From the NCBI RefSeq assembly GCF_001905725.1, contig NZ_LIWB01000009.1, positions 186,001 through 250,000 of the forward strand: DNA of 64,000 nt, in the 5' to 3' direction. This DNA is from Streptomyces sp. CB02400 (lineage in GTDB: Bacteria > Actinomycetota > Actinomycetes > Streptomycetales > Streptomycetaceae). A model generated the notes under the pieces. That model was given only the letters and a program-made list of their open reading frames with translations, did no database searches and was not told where the DNA came from. The stretch's first letter is position 1. Each line of letters opens with the position of its first letter. Of the stretch, positions 41,718 to 49,418 are shown piece by piece. The position numbers and the translations under genes are program-made.

Positions 41718-42641
41718 TCAGTGGGCCGGGGTGCTCTGCGCCTGCTGCGGGGCGATACCCAGCGCGGTCGTGTACTTGGCCAGCGCCAGCTTGCCGATCG
41801 CCGGGTACGGGCCGAGCGCCTCGGCGGCGGAGCACTCCGCCTCCTTCGCGGCCTCCTCGATCAGGCCGGCGTCGATCTCCGGGCCGATCAGGTACGGCGC
41901 GAGCGCCAGCTGCTGCGAACCGGAGCCCCGGAGCTGCTCGGCCACGGAGGCGATGGAACCCTCCTGGTCCAGGGCCGCCGCCATCACCGGCACGGCGAGG
42001 CGCGCGGCGAGCAGCATGCCGGTGATCCCGGCCGCCTGCACGGCCTCGTCACCGCCCACGGAGGCCAGGATGATGCCGTCCGCCGCGGTCGCCACGGTGA
42101 ACAGGCGGGCGCGGTCGGCGCGGGCCAGACCGGCCTCGGAGAGCCGCACGTGCAGCGCCTCGGCGAGCAGCGGGTGCGGACCCAGCACATCGGTCAGCTC
42201 GGCGGCGACCCGGCTGTCCATCACGGCCTGGCGGACCTGGCGCAGCAGCGAGCTGTCCGGACCGGCGAGCAGCGGCACGACGACGGCGACGGGGCCGTCG
42301 GGCTCCTTGACGTCCAGGCCGGCGGCGCGGGCCTGCTCGAAGCGGGCGGTGCGCTCCTCGGCCGCGTACGCGAGGACGGACCGCAGCGTCGGGAAATCCT
42401 CGTCGTCACCGTCGAGGTAGCCGATCCGGGCGTCCAGGCCCGGCAGCTCGGAACGGGCGATGCTCACGACCTCGTCGGCGAGCGAGCGGGTGGCACTACT
42501 GGGCGCACCCGGCACGGCGAGGACGAGCGCGGGCGCGTCCTCGGGAGCCACCAGCGGCTCGGGACGGCGGTGCCGTCCGGGCTGACGGGGGCGCGGCATT
42601 CGTACTGGCAGGCCGGACGCGGGCCCAGTGGGGGTGCTCAT
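41718..42641 (-). CDS. CbiX/SirB-family protein lacking the usual active-site histidines
   Basis: 307 residues with the chelatase fold: ALVLAVPGAPSSATRSLADE, VAVVVPLLAGPDSSLLRQVR, VLGPHPLLAEAL, a second half VATAADGIILASVGGDEA and LALAPYLIGPEIDAGLIEE. In SirB/CbiX the first strand ends in HGS and the PYFL segment has a nearby histidine; here these read PGA and YLIGPEI, so iron or cobalt insertion into sirohydrochlorin is doubtful. The protein may be a structural relative with another role. It is convergent with the lactonase, and I see no other tetrapyrrole genes here. Confidence 0.75.
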   Translation of the reverse strand: MSTPTGPASGLPVRMPRPRQPGRHRRPEPLVAPEDAPALVLAVPGAPSSATRSLADEVVSIARSELPGLDARIGYLDGDDEDFPTLRSVLAYAAEERTARFEQARAAGLDVKEPDGPVAVVVPLLAGPDSSLLRQVRQAVMDSRVAAELTDVLGPHPLLAEALHVRLSEAGLARADRARLFTVATAADGIILASVGGDEAVQAAGITGMLLAARLAVPVMAAALDQEGSIASVAEQLRGSGSQQLALAPYLIGPEIDAGLIEEAAKEAECSAAEALGPYPAIGKLALAKYTTALGIAPQQAQSTPAH

Positions 42642-42668
42642 GTTGCGGCATGTTAGTGGTTTCCCGGG

Positions 42669-42685
42669 CTCCCCTGTTCGGGGAG
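42669..42685 (-). terminator. Possible terminator of the kinase-UNG operon
   Basis: CTCCCC-TGTTC-GGGGAG, a 6-pair hairpin 41 bases beyond the kinase stop codon, before the CbiX-like gene. Short, so tentative. Confidence 0.35.
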
Positions 42686-42725
42686 GGTGCGGGTGAGCGG
42701 TATCCGTCCGGTTTTGTCTGATGAG

Positions 42726-43733
42726 TTACGTACGGACGTCGGCCGCGCGGGTGACGTCCTCACCTGCCGGACCCGTCACGTACAGCATCTTCTCGTCGCC
42801 CGGAAGGGTGAACGAGCCGGCGGTGAGGTCCTCCGCCATGCGGACCGCCCCGTGCAGGGGGTCCCCTTCGGCCATGATCCGCCGCGCCCCCGGCAGCCGC
42901 TCGGCCAGCTCCTCGTCCAGGGGGCCGAGCAGCACGGCACCCATCCGGAACAGACCACCGGTGAGACCGACCACGGGCTCGCCCGCCGCCGGGCACACGG
43001 CCGCGGCGGAGCCGGCCATGTGCCGGGCCGCGGCCCGCAGCACCGCCACGGCGACGGGGTCGCCGTCGGCCGCGCACTCGCCCACCCGGGGCGCGAAGGA
43101 GGCGAGCACGGCCGGCCGGTCGGTCCGCGGATACAGCCGGCCGGGCAGCCCGGCCGCCGGACCGAACAGGTCCTCGACGCTCGCCAGCAGCCGCGCGGAG
43201 CCGCCCTCCCGCCCGTCGTGCGCGCGCAGCGCCGCGTCGAGACCCGCCCGCCCGATCCAGGCGCCGCCACCGCAGTCGCCCAGCAGATGCCCCCAGCCGT
43301 CCGCCCGGCGCCAGCCGGCCAGATCGGTGCCGACCGCGATCACCCCCGTACCGGCGGCGATCACGGCACCGGGCCGTGGCCCGAGGGCACCGACGTACGC
43401 GGTGACGGCGTCGGCGGCCAGCACCACCCGCCGCACACCCAGTTCACGGCCGAGCGCCCCCGGCAGCTCCGCGCGCAGCGCGTCCCCCAGACTGGCCAGC
43501 CCGGCGGCCCCGACGACGGCCGCCTCCAGTTTTTCGACCCCGGCCTCCGCGCACAGGGCCCGCGCCATCGGGACCAGTTGCTCCATGAGGTGCCCCGGGT
43601 CGAGGCCCAGGGCCCCCGTCCGCACCGGTTCCCCGGAGGCGCCCCGGGCCAGGGGCCCGCGTCCGCCGGCCCCGACGACGACCCGCAGACCGGAGCCCCC
43701 GGAGTCCACGGCGAGGAAACCGGGCCCGGTCAC
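42726..43733 (-). CDS. N-acetylglucosamine kinase-like (BadF/BadG family ATPase)
   Basis: 335 residues of the ASKHA fold. Phosphate-1 motif is FLAVDSGGSGLRVVV, then AADAVTAYVGAL, the phosphate-2 motif AVIAAGTGVIAVGTD, GGWGHLLGD-type text WGHLLGDCGGGAWIGRAGLD, and the adenosine motif GEPVVGLTGGLFRMG. These match eukaryotic/bacterial GlcNAc kinases of the BadF family, which phosphorylate GlcNAc at C6. The GTG at 43733 overlaps the uracil-DNA glycosylase stop as GTGA. A DasR-like site 2 kb away hints at amino-sugar metabolism but is not in this operon. Confidence 0.83.
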   Translation of the reverse strand: MTGPGFLAVDSGGSGLRVVVGAGGRGPLARGASGEPVRTGALGLDPGHLMEQLVPMARALCAEAGVEKLEAAVVGAAGLASLGDALRAELPGALGRELGVRRVVLAADAVTAYVGALGPRPGAVIAAGTGVIAVGTDLAGWRRADGWGHLLGDCGGGAWIGRAGLDAALRAHDGREGGSARLLASVEDLFGPAAGLPGRLYPRTDRPAVLASFAPRVGECAADGDPVAVAVLRAAARHMAGSAAAVCPAAGEPVVGLTGGLFRMGAVLLGPLDEELAERLPGARRIMAEGDPLHGAVRMAEDLTAGSFTLPGDEKMLYVTGPAGEDVTRAADVRT

Positions 43734-44416
43734 GGCAGGCGCCAGTCCACCGGTTGGCCGCCCTGGCGGATCAGCAGGTCGTTGGCCCGGCTGAACGGGC
43801 GGGAGCCGAAGAAACCGCGGTCGGCGGACATCGGCGACGGGTGGGCCGACTCCACCGCGGGCAGATCGCCCAGCAGCGGACGGCAGTTGCGGGCGTCCCG
43901 CCCCCACAGGATGGAGACCAGGGGCTTGCCCCGGCCGGCCAGCGCCCGTATCGCCTGCTCGGTGACCTCCTCCCAGCCCTTGCCGCGGTGGGCGCCGGGC
44001 TTGCGCGGGGCCGTCGTCAGCGCCCTGTTGAGCAGCAGCACGCCCTGCTGGGTCCACGGCGTGAGATCACCGCTCGACGGCTGGGGCAGGCCCAGGTCGG
44101 TGTTCAGCTCCCGGAAGATGTTGATGAGGCTGCCCGGCAGCGGCCGCACCTCGGGCGCGACGGAGAACGACAGTCCCACCGCGTGCCCCGGGGTGGGGTA
44201 CGGGTCCTGCCCGACGATCAGGACGCGTACCTCGTCGAAGGGCTGCTGGAAGGCGCGCAGGACGTTCGCTCCGGCCGGGAGGTAGGTGCGTCCCGCGGCG
44301 ATCTCCGCGCGCAGGAAGTCCCCCATTCCGGCGATCCGTTCGGCCACCGGTTCCAGGGCCTTCGCCCAGCCCGCTTCGACGATTTCATTCAAGGGTCGTG
44401 GTGCCACGGGCGTCAC
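43730..44416 (-). CDS. ung: Uracil-DNA glycosylase, family 1
   Basis: A 228-residue UNG. The catalytic loop is GQDPYPTPGHAVGLSFS with the water-activating aspartate; the uracil-binding asparagine is in LLLNRALTT; the leucine-loop histidine is in AHPSPMSADRGFFGSRPFS. It removes uracil from DNA in base excision repair. The GTG at 44416 begins TPVAPRPLNEIVEAGWAKAL. The open frame continues upstream through a PYE-type tandem repeat at 44471-44560, but that extension is probably not translated. It is the first gene of a two-gene operon with the GlcNAc-kinase-like gene. Confidence 0.93.
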   Translation of the reverse strand: MTPVAPRPLNEIVEAGWAKALEPVAERIAGMGDFLRAEIAAGRTYLPAGANVLRAFQQPFDEVRVLIVGQDPYPTPGHAVGLSFSVAPEVRPLPGSLINIFRELNTDLGLPQPSSGDLTPWTQQGVLLLNRALTTAPRKPGAHRGKGWEEVTEQAIRALAGRGKPLVSILWGRDARNCRPLLGDLPAVESAHPSPMSADRGFFGSRPFSRANDLLIRQGGQPVDWRLP

Positions 44417-44470
44417 CTTACTGCCGCGACGGCGGCGGAGATCAACCAGTGGCCGGGACCGGACGGGATC

Positions 44471-44560
44471 CTCGTACGGCTCGTACGGCTCGTACGGCTC
44501 GTACGGCTCATACTGCTCGTACGGCTCATGCAGTTCATGTGGCTCATGTGGTTCATGCGA
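44471..44560. repeat. 9-base tandem repeat, ten decaying copies
   Basis: CTCGTACGG is repeated exactly four times, then CTCATACTG, CTCGTACGG, CTCATGCAG, TTCATGTGG, CTCATGTGG, TTCATGCGA. Copies become more divergent toward the BNR gene, and the array begins on that gene's stop codon (44553-44555). Read in the ung frame it encodes repeats of PYE/PHE. Confidence 0.9.
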
Positions 44561-45638
44561 CGACCGCCGCCCGTACGCACAGCACGTCCGGCAGATGCGA
44601 CGCCAACTGCCGCCAGCTGTCGCCGTCGTCGGCGGACGCGTACACCTCGCCGTTGCGGTTGCCGAAGTAGACGCCGGCCGGGTCCGCGCCGTCGTGGCAC
44701 ATCGCGTCGCGCAGCACCGTGCCGTAGTGGTCCTCCTGCGGCAGCCCCGCCGTGAGGGGCTCCCAGCTCCTGCCCGCGTCCGCCGTCCGGAAGACCCGGC
44801 AGCGGCGGCCGGCCGGCACCCGGTCGGAGTCGGCATTGATCGGGAACACGTACGCCGTGTCACCGCGACGGGGATGGGCCACCACCGCGAAGCCGAACGT
44901 CGACGGCAGGCCCTCGCCGATGTCCGTCCAGCTTCCGCCCGCGTCGTCGCTGCGGTACACCCCCCAGTGGTTCTGCAGATACAGCCGGTCCGGGTCCGCC
45001 GCGTCCCGGGCGACCTTGTGCACGCACTGCCCGAACTCCGGGTTCGGGTCCGGCAGGAACACCGCGGACACCCCGGAGTTGGACGGGGCCCAGCTCGCGC
45101 CGCCGTCCAGGGTGCGGAACACGCCCGCCGTGGAGACGGCCACCGTCACGGCGCGCGGATCACGCGCGTCGGTCAGCACGGTGTGCAGGCCCTCACCGCC
45201 GCCGCCCGGCACCCACTTCGCCCGCGTGGGGTGCTCCCACAGCGGCCGGACCAGTTCGAAGGTCTCCCCGCGGTCCTCCGAGCGGTACAGCGCGGCCGGT
45301 TCCGTCCCCGCGTACACCACGTCCGGTTCGGCCTCGGACGGGTGAAGCTGCCAGACCCGCTCCAGCGAAGCCCCCGTGTCCTTGGGGAACTTGACGGCGG
45401 GCCGGGCCGGTTCGGTCCAGTTGCGGCCCAGGTCGTCGGAGTGGAACACCGAGGGTCCCCAGTGCGCGCTGTCCCCGCCGACCAGCAGCCGCGGGCTCGC
45501 GCCACGGGTGTCGATGGCGATCGAGTACACGGCCTGCGCGTTGAAGCAGGGACTTTCGTCGAACTCCCAGGCGTCACCTCGCCGGTGCCCGATGAACAGG
45601 CCCTTGCGGGTGCCCACGGCGAGCAGTACCTCGGTCAT
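44553..45638 (-). CDS. BNR/sialidase-like beta-propeller protein
   Basis: 361 residues. It starts MTEVLLAVGTRKGLFIGHRR and contains several BNR-type Asp-box turns: SDDLGRNWTE, SEDRGETFEL, LDGGASWAP, SDDAGGSWTD, TADAGRSWEP, SADDGDSWRQ. The sialidase catalytic arginine triad is not evident, so it is better called a propeller of unknown function; this family is widespread in actinobacteria. GGAGG eight bases before the ATG at 45638. No signal peptide, so probably cytoplasmic. Confidence 0.85.
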   Translation of the reverse strand: MTEVLLAVGTRKGLFIGHRRGDAWEFDESPCFNAQAVYSIAIDTRGASPRLLVGGDSAHWGPSVFHSDDLGRNWTEPARPAVKFPKDTGASLERVWQLHPSEAEPDVVYAGTEPAALYRSEDRGETFELVRPLWEHPTRAKWVPGGGGEGLHTVLTDARDPRAVTVAVSTAGVFRTLDGGASWAPSNSGVSAVFLPDPNPEFGQCVHKVARDAADPDRLYLQNHWGVYRSDDAGGSWTDIGEGLPSTFGFAVVAHPRRGDTAYVFPINADSDRVPAGRRCRVFRTADAGRSWEPLTAGLPQEDHYGTVLRDAMCHDGADPAGVYFGNRNGEVYASADDGDSWRQLASHLPDVLCVRAAVVA

Positions 45639-45799
45639 GCCGACCACCTCCGCGACGTCTTCGTCGACGCCCTCGTTCCAGGACACCGGCCAGTCTGCAC
45701 CCCACCACTGACAGTCACCCCCGGATCGGTGTCGCCGCAGGTCGGGGCCTGTGCGGACGGGCACGGGGACGGCCGTGCACGGTGGCCGGGACGGCGGGG

Positions 45800-47479
45800 T
45801 CAGCCGCCGTCCGGCAGCGCGCGGCCGAGGATCGCGTCCAGGCCGGCCGCCGCGGGCAGGGTGCCGAAGGCGTGCCCCCAGTCGCCGCCCAGCCGCGTCG
45901 CGCAGAAGGCGTCGGCGACGGCGGGCGGGGCGTGCCGGACGAGGAGGGAGCCCTGGAGGGTCAGGGCCATCCGCTCCACCAGCCGCCGGGCGCCCGCCTG
46001 GGACCCCTCGGCCAGCTGGTCCTTCAGTCCGGCCACGGCCGCGTCCAGCCGGGCGTCCGCCCCGCGCGTCAGGGCGAGTTCGTCGAACAGCGCCTGCGCG
46101 GTGGCCGTGTCCCGGCCGAGCGCCCGCAGCACGTCGAGGGCGTTGACGTTCCCCGAGCCCTCCCAGATCGACAGCAGCGGGGCCTCGCGGTAGTGCCGGG
46201 GCATCCCGGACTCCTCGACGTAGCCGTTGCCGCCCAGGCACTCCAGGGCCTCGGCGGTGAAGGCCGGGCCCCGCTTGGTGACCCAGTACTTGCCGACCGC
46301 CGTCGCGATCCGCCGGAACGCGGCCTCCCCGGCGTCCCCGCGCACCGCGCGGTCGGCCGCTCCGGCCAGGCGCAGGGTGAGGGTCGTGGCGGCCTCGGAC
46401 TCCAGTGCCAGGTCGGCCAGCACGTTGCGCATCAGCGGCTGGTCCACCAGCCGCGCCCCGAACGCGCTGCGGTGCCGCACATGGTGGCCCGCCTCCACCA
46501 GCGTCTTGCGCATCAGCGCCGCCGACATCATCACGCAGTCCAGCCGGGTGCAGTTGACCATCTCGACGATGGTCTTCACGCCCTGTCCCTCGGGGCCGAC
46601 CAGCCAGGCGACGGTCCCGTCGAACTCGGGTTCGGAGGAGGCGTTGGAGCGGTTGCCCAGCTTGTCCTTCAGCCGCTGGACGCGGAACGTGTTGCGGGTG
46701 CCGTCGGGCAGCACGCGCGGCACCAGGAAGCACGACAGTCCGCCCGGGGCCTGCGCCAGCACCAGGAACACGTCGCACATCGGCGCCGACGTGAACCACT
46801 TGTGGCCGCGCAGGGTGTACACACCCGGCTCGGAGGTCGGAGCGGCCGACGTGGTGTTGGTCCGGACGTCGGAGCCGCCCTGCTTCTCGGTCATCCCCAT
46901 GCCGGCCAGCAGACCGCGCTTCCCGGCCGGCACCCGCAGGCCCGGCTCGTACTCCCGGCTGGTCAGCCCCGGCTCGTACACCGCCGCCAGCTCCGGCTGC
47001 CGGCGCAGGGCGGGCACCGCCGCGTACGTCATGGACGTCGGACAGCCGTGTCCCGCCTCGGTGTGCCCCCACGCGAGTCCCTTGGCGGTACGGACGACAT
47101 GGGCGCCGGGCCGGTCGTCCGCCCAGGGCGCGGCGGCGAGCCCCTCGGCGACGGCCGCGCGCATCAGGTGGTGCCAGCTCGGGTGGAACTCCACCTCGTC
47201 GACGCGGTGCCCGTACCGGTCGTGGGTGCGCAGTTCGGGCTCGTGGCGATTGGCCTGATCGCTCCACTCCTGCACCTGCGCGCTGCCGGCCAGCCTGCCG
47301 ACCCGGCGCAGCTCCTCCTCGGCCCAGCCGGCGCCCTCCCGCCGCAGCCCCTCCAGCAGGGCGGTGTCCTCGGAGGCGTCGTACGGGGCCAGGGGAGGGG
47401 GCTGATTGGTGACGCCATGGGTGGCACCGCCGGGTGCGCCGGAGTCCTGCCGCTGCTCGTCCGCGAGTGTGGTTGCCAT
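45800..47479 (-). CDS. Acyl-CoA dehydrogenase of the AidB type
   Basis: 559 residues, the length of AidB-like proteins. AidB landmarks: PPLAPYDASEDTALLEGLRR at the start, GHGCPTSMTYAAVPALR, GMGMTEKQGGSDVRTNTT, HKWFTSAPMCDVFLVLAQ, LECLGGNGYVEESGMPRHYR and ALDVLRALGRD. AidB belongs to the adaptive response to alkylating agents and binds DNA besides FAD. The C-terminal DNA-binding region cannot be judged here. It is divergent from a PaaX-type repressor, and a perfect palindrome lies between, so repression by PaaX is likely. Confidence 0.9.
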   Translation of the reverse strand: MATTLADEQRQDSGAPGGATHGVTNQPPPLAPYDASEDTALLEGLRREGAGWAEEELRRVGRLAGSAQVQEWSDQANRHEPELRTHDRYGHRVDEVEFHPSWHHLMRAAVAEGLAAAPWADDRPGAHVVRTAKGLAWGHTEAGHGCPTSMTYAAVPALRRQPELAAVYEPGLTSREYEPGLRVPAGKRGLLAGMGMTEKQGGSDVRTNTTSAAPTSEPGVYTLRGHKWFTSAPMCDVFLVLAQAPGGLSCFLVPRVLPDGTRNTFRVQRLKDKLGNRSNASSEPEFDGTVAWLVGPEGQGVKTIVEMVNCTRLDCVMMSAALMRKTLVEAGHHVRHRSAFGARLVDQPLMRNVLADLALESEAATTLTLRLAGAADRAVRGDAGEAAFRRIATAVGKYWVTKRGPAFTAEALECLGGNGYVEESGMPRHYREAPLLSIWEGSGNVNALDVLRALGRDTATAQALFDELALTRGADARLDAAVAGLKDQLAEGSQAGARRLVERMALTLQGSLLVRHAPPAVADAFCATRLGGDWGHAFGTLPAAAGLDAILGRALPDGG

Positions 47480-47514
47480 GACGCGAGTGTTGCACTTTTC
47501 CTACAGTCGAATCA

Positions 47515-47529
47515 ATCATGTAACATGAT
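47515..47529. promoter_or_regulatory. Perfect 15-base palindrome between AidB-like and PaaX genes
   Basis: ATCATGT-A-ACATGAT, 7-base perfect arms in an AT-rich segment. It overlaps an alternative PaaX start (ATG 47525), which argues for the later start at 47552. Candidate operator for the PaaX protein controlling both genes. Confidence 0.65.
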
Positions 47530-47551
47530 CGGCGTCGTAGAGTACGGCCCC

Positions 47552-48310
47552 ATGCGGAGGAACGACCCGGCGACACCAAACGACCCCCGGCCGCGCCCGC
47601 TGTCCGCGCGGTCGGTCGTGCTGAGCCTGCTGCTCGGTACGCACCCGCCGGAGCTGTCGGCGAGGGAGCTGGGGCGGCTGGTGGAGGGCTTCGACGTCGG
47701 CGGGTCCACGCTCCGCGCGGCGCTCAGCCGGATGGTCGCCGCCGGTGACCTGCGGCGCACGGACGCCGGCTACCGGCTCAGCGACCGGCTGCTCGAACGC
47801 CAGCGCCGCCAGGACGAGTCCGTGGAGCCGCGCACGCGCGCGTGGGACGGCGACTGGGAGCTGGTGGTGATCACCGCGACGGGCCGGGGTCCCGCCGAGC
47901 GCGCGGACCTGCGCACCCGGCTGGCCGCCCTCCGGCTCGCCGAACTCCGTGAGGGGGTGTGGCTGCGTCCCGCCAATCTGGAGCGCGGTCTGCCCGCCGC
48001 TCTCGACGAGGTGGCCGAGCGCTGCACGGCCCGCCCCGACCGGCCCGCCCGCGAGCTCGCCGCGCGTCTGTGGCCGCTGGACGTCTGGTCCGGTACGGCC
48101 CGCGCGCTCCTCGGCCACAGCGGCCGCGCCACTCGCCCCGCCGAGCGGCTCACCGCGTTCGCCGCCGTCGTACGCCATCTGCTCGCCGACCCCGTCCTGC
48201 CCCCCGCCCTGCTGCCCGCCGACTGGCCGGGTGACGCGCTGCGGTCCGCCTACGGGGAGTACCGGCGGGAGCTGGCGGGGGAGGTGCGTTCCCGCGTGGG
48301 CGGCGCGTGA
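47552..48310 (+). CDS. PaaX-family transcriptional regulator
   Basis: 252 residues. Winged-helix segment: SARSVVLSLLLGTHPPELSA, RELGRLVEGFDVGGSTLRAA, LSRMVAAGDLRRTDAGYRLS; PaaX C-terminal text: RAWDGDWELVVITATGRGPA, LREGVWLRPANLE, RLWPLDVWSG. PaaX proteins repress CoA-dependent catabolic genes and are released by acyl-CoA ligands, which fits its divergent acyl-CoA dehydrogenase neighbour. The ATG at 47552 is preferred over 47525, which lies inside the palindrome. Confidence 0.85.
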   Translation: MRRNDPATPNDPRPRPLSARSVVLSLLLGTHPPELSARELGRLVEGFDVGGSTLRAALSRMVAAGDLRRTDAGYRLSDRLLERQRRQDESVEPRTRAWDGDWELVVITATGRGPAERADLRTRLAALRLAELREGVWLRPANLERGLPAALDEVAERCTARPDRPARELAARLWPLDVWSGTARALLGHSGRATRPAERLTAFAAVVRHLLADPVLPPALLPADWPGDALRSAYGEYRRELAGEVRSRVGGA

Positions 48311-48330
48311 AGTCGTACAGGGGTCGGTGA

Positions 48331-48366
48331 GCCGTACGAGACGCCGCGCGGGACGCCTCGTACGGC
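48331..48366. terminator. Hairpin between convergent PaaX and pectate lyase genes
   Basis: GCCGTACGAG (48331-48340) pairs perfectly with CTCGTACGGC (48357-48366) across 16 bases that hold further pairs. Position between two gene ends suggests a two-way terminator. Confidence 0.6.
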
Positions 48367-48382
48367 CGCTGCCCGTGGGGGG

Positions 48383-49180
48383 CTACCGGTAGGTGATGTC
48401 GGACGACGAGTACTTGCAGTACGTGCCGTCGGGGCCCGAGCCGTTGCTGTCCGGCTCGTCACCGTCGTCGTTGCCGATGTACTTCTGGCAGGGGACGATC
48501 TTCTTGCCGCTGTCCCCGATGATCGTGATGTTCCGCAGGGTCGCGCTGTCGCCGTAGTTGGTGTTGATGCCGGCGAGCCTGCTGCCCTTCCAGTTCACCT
48601 CGATGGTGTTGAGGTTGATCGTCCGCTTGTACTGCGTGGAGCAGTTGCCGCAGGAGCGGACGAAGGTGCCGAAGTTCTTGACCGCGAAGTTCGACACGTT
48701 CAGCGTTCCGGCGCCGTTGAACTGGAACACCTTGTCGCTGGCTTCCTTGGCGCCGCCGCCGCTGACGGTGTAGACCGACCCCGACGACTTGCCCTTGAAC
48801 GTGGCGGCGTCCTCGCCGACGTCCTCCCACCAGACGTTCTGCAGCGTGCAGGAGCCCTTGCAGTGGACGCCGTCGGCCGCGGGAGCGCCCAGGATGACGT
48901 TCTTCAGGACCGCGCCGTCCGCCAGTTCCAGGATCGGGCCCTGGTCCTCGTCCTGACTGCCGGAGCCCAGGTCGCCGGTGCCGTACAGGCGCTTCATCCC
49001 GTAGTCCTTGGTGCCGGACACGGAGATGGTGGAGGAGACGCCCTGGCTGCCGTTGGCGGTCGGCCAGGTGGCGGCGCTCGCCGGGGACGCGCCGGTGGTC
49101 ATGACCATGCCAATCGAAAGGCCCAGGGTGGCGAGTGCGCCCGTCAGTGCGCGGGCGCGTGGTCGTTTCGCGGAAGTCAT
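48383..49180 (-). CDS. Secreted pectate lyase, family PL3
   Basis: 265 residues with a signal peptide of about 44 residues (KRPRARALTGALATLGLSIG, cleavage after ASPASAA). The mature part is a parallel beta-helix of the PL3 type: ISVSGTKDYGMKRLYGTGDL, EDQGPILELADGAVLKNVIL, ADGVHCKGSCTLQNVWWEDV, GEDAATFKGKSSGSVYTVSG, RSCGNCSTQYKRTINLNTIE. The charged residues around EDVGEDAATFK are typical of the calcium and catalytic region. It cleaves pectate by beta-elimination outside the cell. AAGGAA five bases before the ATG at 49180 fixes the start over an upstream in-frame one. Its promoter carries an operator-like palindrome. Confidence 0.9.
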   Translation of the reverse strand: MTSAKRPRARALTGALATLGLSIGMVMTTGASPASAATWPTANGSQGVSSTISVSGTKDYGMKRLYGTGDLGSGSQDEDQGPILELADGAVLKNVILGAPAADGVHCKGSCTLQNVWWEDVGEDAATFKGKSSGSVYTVSGGGAKEASDKVFQFNGAGTLNVSNFAVKNFGTFVRSCGNCSTQYKRTINLNTIEVNWKGSRLAGINTNYGDSATLRNITIIGDSGKKIVPCQKYIGNDDGDEPDSNGSGPDGTYCKYSSSDITYR

Positions 49181-49223
49181 GTCGTTCCTTCTGTCGTGGT
49201 GTGGGGGTGTGAGCCAGGTATCT

Positions 49224-49234
49224 GAACGACGTTC
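49224..49234. promoter_or_regulatory. GAACG-A-CGTTC palindrome in the pectate lyase leader
   Basis: Perfect 5-base arms, in the leader 44-54 bases before the pectate lyase start. Possible second regulator site; similar GTTCG/CGAAC half-sites occur before the GH127 gene. Confidence 0.35.
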
Positions 49235-49293
49235 GTGATGGTGCGCGGCATGCCCGGTTCGTTGACGTGAGCGGGTCACGCTGCTGAACGGGA

Positions 49294-49322
49294 AACGTAT
49301 GGGGTAAGCGCTTTCTAGTCAA
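49294..49322 (-). promoter_or_regulatory. Pectate lyase promoter with operator-like site in the spacer
   Basis: Minus strand: -35 TTGACT (49322-49317), 17-base spacer, -10 TACGTT (49299-49294). Inside the spacer is AAGCGCTT (49306-49313), within GAAAGCGCTTAC, resembling LacI-family operators. Binding there would block RNA polymerase. Confidence 0.6.
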
Positions 49323-49360
49323 CGCTTCGCGGGGATCACATTCGGCCAGGAAAAGCCGAC

Positions 49361-49401
49361 GCCGGTGGCCCGGGGCGCGAAGGGCGCCCCGGGCCACCGG
49401 C
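49361..49401 (-). terminator. Very strong hairpin terminator of the old yellow enzyme gene
   Basis: 18 perfect pairs (49361-49378 with 49384-49401, core GGTGGCCCGGGGCGC) around a 5-base loop GAAGG. It lies 18 bases after the stop codon of the gene at 49419 and insulates it from the pectate lyase promoter. Confidence 0.9.
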
Positions 49402-49418
49402 GCGGTGGCGGTGCGGGC

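Noticed and set aside
44417..44863. N-terminal extension of uracil-DNA glycosylase through the tandem repeat
   Set aside because: The extension is antisense/intergenic low-complexity text and the protein from the GTG at 44416 already has normal family length.
45784..45812. Hairpin overlapping the AidB-like stop codon
   Set aside because: The stem lies partly in the coding end and is interrupted; it is no better than chance in this GC-rich DNA.
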